Positions 8,707-16,346 of a stretch of DNA of 32,622 nt are shown one piece after another. The first letter of the stretch is position 1. Each line of letters opens with the position of its first letter. Source of the DNA: Planctomycetales bacterium (GTDB lineage Bacteria > Planctomycetota > Planctomycetia > Planctomycetales > Planctomycetaceae); contig JAPLOA010000052.1 of assembly GCA_026400835.1 (NCBI GenBank), positions 1 through 32,622 on the forward strand, in the 5' to 3' direction. A model generated the notes under the pieces. The model was not told the DNA's origin. It did not search any database and worked only from the letters and a program-made list of their open reading frames with translations. The position numbers were made by a program, and so were the translations under genes.

Positions 8707-9444
8707 TCACCACTGGACGTTGTTTCGTATCATGTAGTCTTCAGCAGTCGTCAGTTCCTCCGGCGTGTTGACTTCGAGCAGCGGCCAGTCTATCAGTGAA
8801 ACGTGAATGGAATGGCCATGTTCGAGGACACGCAATTGTTCGAGGGACTCGCACTGTTCCAGCGGGGTCGGCGCAAGGCCGGAGTACCGCTGCAGGAACG
8901 ATGCCCGAAATGCGTAAAGACCCAGATGATGATAAACCGGTACATCCAGCTGGTTCCGAAAGAAGGGAAGTGCAGCTCGAGAAAAATACAGAGCCCTGCC
9001 TCGCTGGTCGCATACGACTTTAACACAGTTGCAGTCGGCGCGATTGCTTTCTGATGCAAATGGACACGCAATGGTACTCATGTCAGGAGGAAGTGCTTCA
9101 CGGAATGGCTGGATAAGCGAATCAAGAACTGCGCTGTGGATCATCGGCTGATCGCCCTGAACATTGACCACAACTTCAGCATCCGGATAGTGTTTGGCAA
9201 CCTCAGCAACTCGATCCGTGCCAGTCGCGTGATCTCGGGAGGTCATCACAACGCTACCGCCAAAGTCCGCAACTGCTCTAGCGATCCGCTCATCATCTGT
9301 GGCGACCACAACAACATCGAGTGAAACGCACAATTTCGTACGCTCGTACACCCATTGAATCATTGGTTTTCCACACAACAATGCCAATGGCTTACCAGGA
9401 AATCGAGTCGAATCGTATCGCGCTGGAATCACAGCAAGGATCAT
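8707..9444 (-). CDS. kdsB: 3-deoxy-manno-octulosonate cytidylyltransferase (CMP-KDO synthetase)
   Basis: The 245-residue enzyme activates KDO with CTP to give CMP-KDO. The nucleotide-binding N-terminus is MILAVIPARYDSTRFPGKPL, the metal-binding motif is VNVQGDQP, and HHLGLYAF and EQLRVLE match the family. ATG at 9444 gives the normal KdsB length and places the conserved motif at the N-terminus. The open frame continues 84 codons further upstream, but that part is the out-of-frame debris of a dead ABC ATPase and is not part of KdsB. Together with kdsD it shows that the cell makes KDO for a lipopolysaccharide core or a capsule linker. Confidence 0.94.
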   Translation of the reverse strand: MILAVIPARYDSTRFPGKPLALLCGKPMIQWVYERTKLCVSLDVVVVATDDERIARAVADFGGSVVMTSRDHATGTDRVAEVAKHYPDAEVVVNVQGDQPMIHSAVLDSLIQPFREALPPDMSTIACPFASESNRADCNCVKVVCDQRGRALYFSRAALPFFRNQLDVPVYHHLGLYAFRASFLQRYSGLAPTPLEQCESLEQLRVLEHGHSIHVSLIDWPLLEVNTPEELTTAEDYMIRNNVQW

Positions 9445-9497
9445 TTCTTGTCCACGTTCATCTTTAGGTGATACAAAGCGTTTCAGATGCCGCTGAC

Positions 9498-9750
9498 TTA
9501 GATGTCTGAGAAGACGTTCTGTACATAGCCAAACCCGGTGCCGACTTCCAGCAGACTGGCGACTCGGCTTCGCACGGCAAAACGTCCTCTGGTGGCTTCT
9601 GTGATGCGGTACTGGATCTTTAACAATATGCTCTTGCCAGCTCCGTTGCGACAAATTTATCCCGACGACTTCGCCTTGCTTGACTTCAAAGCTCACGTCC
9701 TTGATCGCTCAGGATTCGACTTTGTTCGCTGATTCAGCCTCGCCATGCTT
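9498..9750 (-). pseudogene. Fragment of a Wzt-like ABC ATPase gene
   Basis: Reading the minus strand gives AIKDVSFEVKQGEVVGI, the familiar start of a Wzt/TagH-type ATPase core. It then shifts frame by one inserted base near 9655 and resumes as RNGAGKSILLKI, an altered Walker A region, continuing to VRSRVASLLEVGTGF before ending at a TAA (9498-9500). A TGA at 9709-9711 replaces the tryptophan normally found before AIKDV. The rest of the ATPase (signature, Walker B) is absent. The intact ATPase of this locus (5371-6678) has a different sequence, so this is a remnant of a second, lost transporter. Preceding codons to about 9830 could be its linker. Confidence 0.8.
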
Positions 9751-10057
9751 GTCCTTCATTCCGTTGAAAACAGCGCACGCTAAATCTTTCGATCTGTCGT
9801 CGTCAGGTGTCGACGATGACTCTATTGAATTAACGACCGCGGACAGTGTCTTAATAGTTCTGCTATCAACGAGAAAAAAATGACGAATAGCGGGGAATCG
9901 CGGCGTACTTCGTCCCTCTGGGTGACCAAGCCTTTAGGGGCTGTCCCATCGGGGATGCATTCATTGCGGTTGTACGACGTAGTGTTAAGATTCAATTGTT
10001 AAGAAACGTCGTTGGCCGATGACGCAATCAGGATTTTTCTGAGGGAACGCAGGCAGT
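9751..10057. other. Intergenic stretch with no recognised gene
   Basis: This stretch lies between the ATPase fragment and the stop of the TMTC-like gene. The minus-strand frame that leads into the fragment stays open for part of it and reads as a polar, low-complexity stretch (SIESSSTPDDDRSKDL), which might be the decayed linker of the ATPase. Beyond about 9900 no coding or structural signal was recognised. Confidence 0.4.
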
Positions 10058-11842
10058 TCAATGCAACTGCCGTAACCGTTCGAGGTCCGCTTCCACATCT
10101 TTCCATCCCGGACGCAGTTCCAGTGCTCGCTGAAAATGATCTTCGGCAGATACGATGTCACCGCGGTCTCGCGCCAGAGAGCCAGCTAGAGCCCTTGCGT
10201 CGGCAAAGCTATCGTGAAGGTCGAAGCTCGATTTGAGGTATCGCTCCGCAGAAGCTGGATCGTTCTCAGAGAGTTTGCAGATCGCCATATTCACATGCAT
10301 GGCGGCACGACATTTCTCTCGGCGGTTGATGTCAGATCCTGGAGTTTCAAGTTTCTCGAGGGCAAACGCTTGCCGCAGATTCCTCCGTGCTGACACGAAG
10401 TCTCCGGCTTTTAACTGTTGTTCGGCAAGGCGAGCGAGCACGACCCACGATTCTCTCCGCTCGACCGTCAGGCGAGCACTGAGCTTCCGTAGGAACGGCA
10501 ACACTTCTGTCTCGCGCTTCTCTCGAAAGGAATGCTCTATCAGGTTTTGAATCGCTCGATCATTTTCGGGATTTTCAAGAATGGCAGCCTTCCATAGATT
10601 CATACCACTGGCGTAGTCCATTGCTCTCAGATGGCAGCGGCCAGCAAGGGCTATCAAAATGATTCCAATAATCAGCCACTCCCGTCGCACAGTTGTCACT
10701 GAAAGTCTCAGGAATAGGAGTGCTGAGAACCCGAACGTCACAAAGGCAAGGGGCAGATACATTCGATGGTCGACCCAGAGATCGGCCGTTGGAATGAAGG
10801 ATGAAGTTGGTGCAAGGATGATGAGCGGAGAAAGCGTCATAAAGACGAGTTTCCACCGTCGACGAGCGGCAAAACGGAAAATTGTGAACAGGAGCAAACC
10901 GGTCATCAAAATCCAGCCAGCATTTTGGCCCAGAGTTGCCGGGCCCCGCAGACCGTGATCGATACTCAGCCACGTCGGCCAACAGGCTGAGAACAGATAA
11001 AGCCACAAAACATTGCATTGTGCGGCCAGATGCAACGCTATTCGCGGAGCATCGCCACCAAACCCCACGTTGGCGTCTCCTCTCCTCAGTCCCGGCAGCA
11101 GAGGCCAAATGGCGACGCATGCCAGCAGCAGCCCAACGGCCGCCGGTTTCCAGTGAGCTTTTGCGACATCTCTCCATGAGGTCGCAAGGAATGCGCGATC
11201 CATCAACAGCAACACCACAGGCGCCGTCACAATAATCGTCTTTGAGTACACTCCGACAGCCATGGCAAGGATCGCGAATCCCAGCCACGACGGTTTTTCT
11301 GTCTGTCGCCACCGGGCAGCACAGTACAGGAACAGCACATATCCCAACCCCATGAGAGATTCCGATCGCTGAGCGACATAAGCGACGGTTGCCGAATTCA
11401 GGGGATGAAAGAGCCAGAGCATTGTCCCCGCCATGCTCATGCTCCATTTGCCGCCTTCCGATACGTTCGGGAAATCTTTGCATTGGGTCAATAACCGCGC
11501 GAGACTCAGCATGGCGAGGCCGGTCAGGAAATGAAGGCTGAGATTCATGATTCGGTGAGCAGCCTGAGATTCTCCAAAAAAGCACGTTTCCAGCTGAAAT
11601 GACATGGTCACCAATGGTCGAGCAGCCGGATTTCTCCAGGGCTGATCGAGAATCGCGTCGATCACACTTCGGTTTTGTGGGTCTTTGGGGAGGAGATTCC
11701 GGTCGTCAAAGACCCACGGACCGGAAAATGAAGGAAAGTAACAGACGAACAGAACGACAAGGCTCACCAGCATAATCGGAGCGGTGAAGCGGCGAAATGA
11801 CTCGGCCGAGCCTTCAGACCGTAGGTAGTTAGGGCTTGGCAT
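10058..11842 (-). CDS. TMTC-like membrane glycosyltransferase (GT-C fold) with C-terminal TPRs
   Basis: The 594-residue protein starts with a hydrophobic span (about residues 17-37) followed by FDDRNLLPKDP, an acidic loop typical of the first periplasmic loop of GT-C enzymes, then NPAARPLVTMSFQLE and AHRIMNLSLHFLTGL. This order matches TMTC/O-mannosyltransferase-like proteins, which take a sugar from a polyprenyl-phosphate carrier. About ten membrane spans follow, and roughly the last 140 residues form TPR-like helical pairs (DPASAERYLKSSFDLHDSFADARAL, GDIVSAEDHFQRALELRPGW). ATG at 11842 overlaps the DUF2304 gene by 14 bases; the upstream open frame is antisense-like and was excluded. It probably glycosylates a protein or lipid on the far side of the membrane, using the product of the neighbouring GT2. 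Confidence 0.8.
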   Translation of the reverse strand: MPSPNYLRSEGSAESFRRFTAPIMLVSLVVLFVCYFPSFSGPWVFDDRNLLPKDPQNRSVIDAILDQPWRNPAARPLVTMSFQLETCFFGESQAAHRIMNLSLHFLTGLAMLSLARLLTQCKDFPNVSEGGKWSMSMAGTMLWLFHPLNSATVAYVAQRSESLMGLGYVLFLYCAARWRQTEKPSWLGFAILAMAVGVYSKTIIVTAPVVLLLMDRAFLATSWRDVAKAHWKPAAVGLLLACVAIWPLLPGLRRGDANVGFGGDAPRIALHLAAQCNVLWLYLFSACWPTWLSIDHGLRGPATLGQNAGWILMTGLLLFTIFRFAARRRWKLVFMTLSPLIILAPTSSFIPTADLWVDHRMYLPLAFVTFGFSALLFLRLSVTTVRREWLIIGIILIALAGRCHLRAMDYASGMNLWKAAILENPENDRAIQNLIEHSFREKRETEVLPFLRKLSARLTVERRESWVVLARLAEQQLKAGDFVSARRNLRQAFALEKLETPGSDINRREKCRAAMHVNMAICKLSENDPASAERYLKSSFDLHDSFADARALAGSLARDRGDIVSAEDHFQRALELRPGWKDVEADLERLRQLH

Positions 11843-12239
11843 TTTCGAACTCGGGATCGAATTGTTGCTCAGAGAACGTTCGTTCTGTCGGCGGATTAGT
11901 CGACAATGGTTGATGATACGGCCGATCAATCGCGAGTCGTCTGACGAGTCGCGATATCTGCTCCCGCTGTCGCTCCACAGCGTGCAGGAGATAAAAAAAT
12001 GCCAGCAGGAAACAAATGGCCATACCGTAGAGCAGGACATCAGCACCTCGCCCGATGCTAAGGATCTCGGCGACTCGGTTCGTCGCAGATGGCACGAGAA
12101 TCAGGAACAAAGCCAGCAACCAGACAGCCGCTCGCAGACTGCTGATGATACTGCGTGTTTTGCCCGTCAGCTGCAGAACAACTTCCATCAGAATCAAAGC
12201 AGACATCAGGCCGCTGCAAAGCCATTGAAACAATGTCAT
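11829..12239 (-). CDS. DUF2304 family small membrane protein
   Basis: The 136-residue protein has three or four hydrophobic segments and the family motif ILSIGRGADVLLYG around residue 60. A charged coiled tail (HAVERQREQISRLVRRLAI) follows. DUF2304 proteins are usually encoded beside DPM1-like glycosyltransferases, as here, and have no assigned activity. It may anchor or assist the GT2 at the membrane (inference). It overlaps the GT2 stop by 4 bases (ATGA) and the TMTC-like start by 14 bases, so the three genes form a tight unit. Confidence 0.85.
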   Translation of the reverse strand: MTLFQWLCSGLMSALILMEVVLQLTGKTRSIISSLRAAVWLLALFLILVPSATNRVAEILSIGRGADVLLYGMAICFLLAFFYLLHAVERQREQISRLVRRLAIDRPYHQPLSTNPPTERTFSEQQFDPEFENAKP

Positions 12240-12907
12240 CTCAGTAGCCTCGAAATCGCTAACCGGCCCAGGATTCGAAAGGCGGCAGAGCTGCGTTGTC
12301 CTTTAGCGAGACTCTGTTCGCTGTAAACAATGGAACAAGGGACTTCGTGAACTCGAAGTTTCAGTCGTGCCGCCATCGACAGGATCTGCGATGCATGGGC
12401 CATGCCGTCTTCCGTGAAGCTCAGTTTTCCAGCCGCATCAGCGGTCATGGCACGAAGTCCATTGTGGACATCGGTCAGGTTCAGTCCTGTCGTGAACCGT
12501 GTAAAGACGACGGCCATCTTCAACAGGCACCAACGATGAAACGGGATTCCGGGGGCACTGCCCAAAAAACGTGAACCAACAACAAGATCGGCTTGAGTGG
12601 TCCTAAGTACCTTAACGAGAGATGAAAGATCCTCCGCCTGATGCTGCCCATCGGCATCAAACGTGATGACTTCGTCCGCTCCATGATCCAGAGCAAACTG
12701 AATTCCGGTCCGCAGGGCAGCTCCCTGCCCTCGGTTAATCAGGTGACGCAGCACATAGACACCGGCGTCCGACGCGACAGCGGCCGTTTGGTCTCCGGAG
12801 CCATCATCGACCACAACGATCTGGAACGGCTTATCACGCAGCCCACGCAGGACATGAGTGAGGCGAACCGCTTCATTATAGGCCGGGATGACAATCCAGC
12901 TTCGCAT
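12236..12907 (-). CDS. Glycosyltransferase family 2 (polyprenyl-phosphate sugar synthase-like)
   Basis: The 223-residue protein begins MRSWIVIPAYNEA and has the GT2 landmarks VVVDDGSGD, DxD in VITFDADGQH and a DVHNGLRAM segment near the acceptor site. This architecture is that of dolichol/undecaprenyl-phosphate mannosyl- or glucosyltransferases without C-terminal membrane spans. It would load a sugar onto a lipid carrier in the cytoplasm. The frame is open to a TTG at 12982, but ATG at 12907 places the conserved motif directly at the N-terminus. Overlap with DUF2304 and coupling to the TMTC-like gene suggest donor synthesis for that enzyme. Confidence 0.87.
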   Translation of the reverse strand: MRSWIVIPAYNEAVRLTHVLRGLRDKPFQIVVVDDGSGDQTAAVASDAGVYVLRHLINRGQGAALRTGIQFALDHGADEVITFDADGQHQAEDLSSLVKVLRTTQADLVVGSRFLGSAPGIPFHRWCLLKMAVVFTRFTTGLNLTDVHNGLRAMTADAAGKLSFTEDGMAHASQILSMAARLKLRVHEVPCSIVYSEQSLAKGQRSSAAFRILGRLAISRLLR

Positions 12908-13211
12908 TCTCTGAGTTCCCGCGGTTCCGTCAGTGCGTGTCCGATTCCGCAATGCAATGGTCGAATACAATTCGTTTAACAAACATCCACCGTCATCTTG
13001 ATATCGATTTGAGATGAAGAATTCGTGAATGTTCTGTTAACTTCTCGTCGGTGGTGTGCTCGCTTCATCAATAATCGATTGAGCAGTGAGGACAGATGCG
13101 GACGAGCAGTCCTGTTCCAGAAGCGAGAATGTTTCAATCACAGAGCATTCATGTAGACAATACTGACAGTCAAGAAAGCACCAACAGTGAACGAAGCGAG
13201 CGGCACAAGCT
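12908..13211. other. Upstream region of the glycan locus
   Basis: The glycan operon must be transcribed from here or further upstream, since every gene to the left reads on the minus strand. AT-rich stretches occur around 12960-13080, but no convincing promoter or structured RNA could be picked out by eye. The open frame from TTG at 12982 to the GT2 start shows no conserved residues. Confidence 0.35.
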
Positions 13212-13246
13212 GTCTGTTGATTTAGCGGCGTAATGAGCGTTTTTCG

Positions 13247-13251
13247 TTTAA
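13247..13251. repeat. Left target-site duplication (tttaa)
   Basis: The bases tttaa directly precede the IS left end (cccgg). The same five bases directly follow the right end at 15033-15037, as expected of a duplicated target. Confidence 0.8.
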
Positions 13252-15032
13252 CCCGGATTATTCATAACTGGTTCAAATGAAAGGGCCATCGCTGCGTAGA
13301 AGTTGATGTCAACGAACAACTTACGGAAACACAGCGAGGCCACGGATGAGTATACACACTGTTGAGGGATTTGGATGTGGAAACTGGCAAGGAAAGCCGG
13401 TCGAAATGGAAGCGGTTGAAGAGAATCTCACCAGTGACGGTGGATTGCTTGTCTTCAGTCAGCTCGACGAGAAGCTGGGTTGGACCGCACAGTTTGCAAA
13501 GCTGATATCTGATCCGCGAACCGCTCCGCAGCAATCCGCACTCAGCATTGTCCGGCAGCGCGTCTTTGGCATCATCGCCGGATACGAAGATCAGAACGAT
13601 CATGACACACTCCGAACTGATCCGATGTTCAAGATAATGGCCGGGCGAGTTCCAGGGGACATTGATCTCGCCAGTCAACCCACGATCTCAAGGCTGGAGA
13701 ATTCTGTCTCTGCAACAAACCTATTGATGATGCAGGACTGGTGCATTGAGCAGTTTGTCAATTCTTTCCAGACGCCGCCCTCCGCCATCACGCTCGACAT
13801 TGACACGATGGATGATCCGACTCACGGACAACAGCAACTCACTTTTTTTCACGGCTATTACAAACAATATCAGTATCTGGTTCGATACGTCACCTGTGCA
13901 GAAAACGACATGGTGGTCCTTCCACAACTCCTGTTCGGAGACGCGCCAGCCAAGCTGGGGGCCGTCGATCAGTTACACACCATCATCACACGATTCCATC
14001 AGCGGTTTCCAGACACGCGGATTTACATTCGAGCAGACTCAGCTTTCGGTGGTCCAGAGGAGTATGAGACGCTCGAATCTCTGCCAAACGTCACGTACAC
14101 AATTGGGATGAAGCTCAACCCAAAGATTAAGCGTCTGAGCGAACATCATCTGACGGAAGCGAAGGCGGAACAGGAGAAAACCCAGTGTTCTCAGCTGCGA
14201 TTTCTGTCACTTGAAGAGTACGACAGCAAGCAATGGAGCAGCGCCAAGACCGTTGTGGTGAAGACAGAGGTGACGGAATTCAGCAGCAGCCAGCGCGCCG
14301 TGATTACCAACGTCCCGAATGCCGCAGTCGATCCTTATGCGACCTATCTGAACTACGCAATGCGTGGTGAAAGTGAAAACCGCAACAAAGAATTAAAGTG
14401 TGATCTTTGTGCAGATCGTTTGAGCGATCATCGCTTCATGGCGAATATGTTTCGAGTTCTGATGCACTGCATGGCTCACAATCTTGTTGTGCGACTTCGG
14501 CAACTCGTTGCGGAGCAGACTTCGATGCCGGTCGGCTCATCAAATGAGACCGTCTCAGGAGCAAACATCGTTTCATCATCGGATTCGATGTTACAGATGT
14601 TCGGCACAGTCAGCATCACAGGGTCTTCCGGAAGCCAGGGCATCCACACTCGACTTCATAGTGAAAGCGACCGTGCGCGACGAGGTCGTCACAATGCGCG
14701 TCACCGACGCAACTGTCTTGGTGAAGGCCACCCTCGAACTTATCGCATGCTGGTGACAAAAGTCGCCGCGCGAATTATCGTCAGTGCGCGTCGCGTGCGG
14801 ATTCTTCTTTCCGCCAGCTGGCCGAACGTACCGCACCTCCGCCGCGCAGCTCTAGCGGTCAAGAACTTCATTCCCAATTAGCCCAGAGACAATTCGACTC
14901 TTCCTTCGCTCGAATTTCACTTCGGGGGGAGGGGCATTCCGCGCTGACTCCGAAACTCCGACAAATCAAACCTCGCATTGAAAGGAACTCGTCAGCACTC
15001 GACGACGATGCGACGAGCGTGAATAATCCGGG
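13252..15032 (+). mobile_element. IS1380-family insertion sequence, complete
   Basis: The element is 1781 bp. Its termini are inverted repeats: cccggattattca on the left and its complement tgaataatccggg on the right (13 bp perfect). It is flanked by a 5-bp direct repeat, tttaa, in line with the 4-5 bp duplications of the family. A single long transposase gene fills most of it, with about 95 bp before and 150 bp after. The last 91 bp are repeated without mismatch, inverted, at 32532-32622. Intact ends, the intact DDE triad and the exact duplication suggest a recent insertion. Confidence 0.93.
13346..14881 (+). CDS. IS1380-family DDE transposase
   Basis: The 511-residue transposase has the family's catalytic regions: TLDIDTMDDPTHG (D151/D153), IRADSAFGG (D231) and GESENRNKEL (E344). 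The C-terminal basic part (RARRGRHNARHRRN, then LLSASWPNVPHL) is intact. It catalyses cut-and-paste movement of the element. ATG at 13346 has gagg six bases ahead and begins MSIHTVEGFGCG. No frameshift or stop is seen, so the enzyme is probably functional. It is slightly longer than many family members because of a linker around residues 385-450. Confidence 0.95.
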   Translation: MSIHTVEGFGCGNWQGKPVEMEAVEENLTSDGGLLVFSQLDEKLGWTAQFAKLISDPRTAPQQSALSIVRQRVFGIIAGYEDQNDHDTLRTDPMFKIMAGRVPGDIDLASQPTISRLENSVSATNLLMMQDWCIEQFVNSFQTPPSAITLDIDTMDDPTHGQQQLTFFHGYYKQYQYLVRYVTCAENDMVVLPQLLFGDAPAKLGAVDQLHTIITRFHQRFPDTRIYIRADSAFGGPEEYETLESLPNVTYTIGMKLNPKIKRLSEHHLTEAKAEQEKTQCSQLRFLSLEEYDSKQWSSAKTVVVKTEVTEFSSSQRAVITNVPNAAVDPYATYLNYAMRGESENRNKELKCDLCADRLSDHRFMANMFRVLMHCMAHNLVVRLRQLVAEQTSMPVGSSNETVSGANIVSSSDSMLQMFGTVSITGSSGSQGIHTRLHSESDRARRGRHNARHRRNCLGEGHPRTYRMLVTKVAARIIVSARRVRILLSASWPNVPHLRRAALAVKNFIPN

Positions 15033-15037
15033 TTTAA
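15033..15037. repeat. Right target-site duplication (tttaa)
   Basis: This is the second copy of the 5-bp target, directly after the IS right end and followed by cggcaagccg of the interrupted palindrome. Confidence 0.8.
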
Positions 15038-15192
15038 CGGCAAGCCGTAGGCGTCGTCGCACCATTTTCGCCTACGCCTGCGGCTCGCCGTTAAACGAAA
15101 ACGCTCAGTACGCGGCTAAATCAACAGACCGCCAGCCAGAGTTGTGTCGCCAGTATTTCGGGACGGAGCGCGTTCGCAATCGATAGCAAGCT

Positions 15193-15230
15193 GAAGATTT
15201 GATATTTCAAATTTGAAATTTGAGATCTTC
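15193..15230. repeat. AT-rich palindrome (family copy 1)
   Basis: This 38-base inverted repeat runs from gaagat to atcttc. Inside is a perfect 16-base palindrome (atttcaaatttgaaat, 15204-15219). Its aaatttgagat core recurs at 21511-21550 and, inverted, at 27773-27806. It lies beyond the 3' end of the rhodanese gene and could act as a weak transcript-end hairpin. Confidence 0.65.
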
Positions 15231-15271
15231 AAATGGTGCCGATCTCCACCGATCGGGAGATCTCTTCAACG

Positions 15272-15814
15272 TTATTTCGTCTCGCACGACCCAACATTAT
15301 TCCACGGCATGCGAGCCAGCAGGAGTCCCATGCCGCAGGTGTCGGTGATACCGGCGAAGATCAGTCCGGCTCCGACGAAGCCTGAGAGGCCGATCCACCA
15401 TGGATGAACCCAGTGGCTAAGCACGGCACCAGTCAGCACCAGCGATCCTGCGGCGATTCGAACTTGTCGTTCGAGCGAGATGGCTTTCTGACCGCGAATC
15501 ACTGGCAGGCCGGCAGCATCCCAGGCCTGAGTACCACCTTCGACGTTGATGACTTTGGTATAGCCTGCAGCGATAAGCTGTTCACAGGCCTGACGACCAC
15601 GACCGCCGGATTTGCAGATGATGTAGAGAGGTGACTCGTCGTTGCGAGTCGTGGCGATTTTCTTTGCATCCAGTTCAGTCAGCGGCACATTTCTGGCGAT
15701 GGCCACGTGCACCTCACGGAATTCGACCGGTGTCCGCACATCGATCAGTTCTGCCGGTTCGCCCTTTGAGATCAGTTCATGCAGACGTTGCGGTGTGATG
15801 GTCGTTACGCTCAT
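15272..15814 (-). CDS. Rhodanese-DUF2892 membrane protein (YgaP-like)
   Basis: The 180-residue protein has a rhodanese domain (about residues 1-105) with the sulfur-carrying cysteine C67 in the loop ICKSGGRG. The C-terminal half has two hydrophobic spans ending ITDTCGMGLLLARMPWN, the DUF2892 pattern. This is the architecture of E. coli YgaP, a membrane sulfurtransferase. The chosen ATG at 15814 has GGAG eight bases upstream; the open frame continues 17 codons further without conserved residues. It lies 131 bases downstream of an ArsR-type regulator, mirroring ygaV-ygaP, and likely handles sulfane sulfur or persulfide at the inner membrane. Confidence 0.88.
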   Translation of the reverse strand: MSVTTITPQRLHELISKGEPAELIDVRTPVEFREVHVAIARNVPLTELDAKKIATTRNDESPLYIICKSGGRGRQACEQLIAAGYTKVINVEGGTQAWDAAGLPVIRGQKAISLERQVRIAAGSLVLTGAVLSHWVHPWWIGLSGFVGAGLIFAGITDTCGMGLLLARMPWNNVGSCETK

Positions 15815-15945
15815 TGAATTACTCCGTTCTATCGAATCGAGTCGAACTGTTTGAGTCGAGGACAAGGACAGCAGATTCTACAGGCGGACAGCGATTATGA
15901 CTGTTGACTCAAGCGTCAGGGCAGACCACTCTGGAGTTTTTGCTG

Positions 15946-16263
15946 CTATTTTCTTCTTGCCTTGTCAAATCTTTGCACCAGACACTGCAGGATCGCTGTG
16001 ACATGAGGTTCCACGATGAAGTAGAAAACATTCCGACCTTCGCGTCGGCTATCCAGAAGTCGGCAACGCTGCATCAGACGGAGATGTTCCGACATCATGG
16101 CACTGGGCAGTTCGCACGCTTCCGCCAGCTCACCGACGGGTTGTTCGCCCTGGGAAAGAATCTGCAGAATTCTAAGGCGATGCGGATGAGCAATCGTCCT
16201 CAGGCATTCGGCAGCTTCGGACAGCGCATCAAGATTCGTCAGACGAAGGCCAGGTTGAGACAT
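15946..16263 (-). CDS. ArsR/SmtB-family transcriptional regulator
   Basis: The 105-residue winged-helix protein has the ArsR core: RTIAHPHRLRILQIL, then GELAEACELPSAMMSEHLRLM as the helix-turn-helix, and RREGRNVFYFIVEP as the wing. Cysteines are at 20, 50, 67 and 94. C50, just before the recognition helix, and C94, in the last helix, are placed roughly like the redox pair of persulfide sensors of the BigR/SqrR/YgaV group, although the match is not exact. It probably represses the downstream rhodanese gene in response to reactive sulfur (inference). A metal-sensing role cannot be excluded. Confidence 0.85.
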   Translation of the reverse strand: MSQPGLRLTNLDALSEAAECLRTIAHPHRLRILQILSQGEQPVGELAEACELPSAMMSEHLRLMQRCRLLDSRREGRNVFYFIVEPHVTAILQCLVQRFDKARRK

Positions 16264-16284
16264 CGCACAGATCCTTCGTGCAAT

Positions 16285-16318
16285 GGAAAAACCGGACAGC
16301 GCTGGGACGCTGTCCGGT
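16285..16318 (-). terminator. Rho-independent terminator of the DUF1559 gene
   Basis: On the minus strand a perfect 11-bp stem (accggacagcg / cgctgtccggt) with a 6-base loop is followed by a run of T. It begins 28 bases after the DUF1559 stop and lies before the ArsR start, so it separates the two transcripts. Confidence 0.9.
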
Positions 16319-16346
16319 ATAAGGTTGGGAGAGCTGTGCGAGATGC

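Larger units (their letters stand above)
13212..15129. repeat. 132-bp palindromic element split by the IS
   Basis: If the IS and one target duplication are removed, 13212-13251 joins 15038-15129 to give a 132-bp near-perfect palindrome. Both arms begin gtctgttgattta and continue through gagcgtttt, cgtttaacggc and agcc. Over the outer 45 or so positions they differ at only two bases and one single-base gap. The inner stem ends gtaggcg / cgcctac, and the loop is about 15 bases (tcgtcgcaccatttt). It has no coding capacity. It resembles a REP or MITE-type element; whether it is multi-copy cannot be tested here. Confidence 0.8.

Noticed and set aside
9445-9696. An 84-codon N-terminal extension of KdsB that looks like a fused domain
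   Set aside because: It is the frameshifted reading of the ABC ATPase remnant. KdsB has its full conserved N-terminus at the ATG at 9444.
13262-13678. A 138-codon minus-strand frame inside the IS
   Set aside because: It is the shadow of the transposase N-terminus; IS1380 elements carry a single transposase gene.
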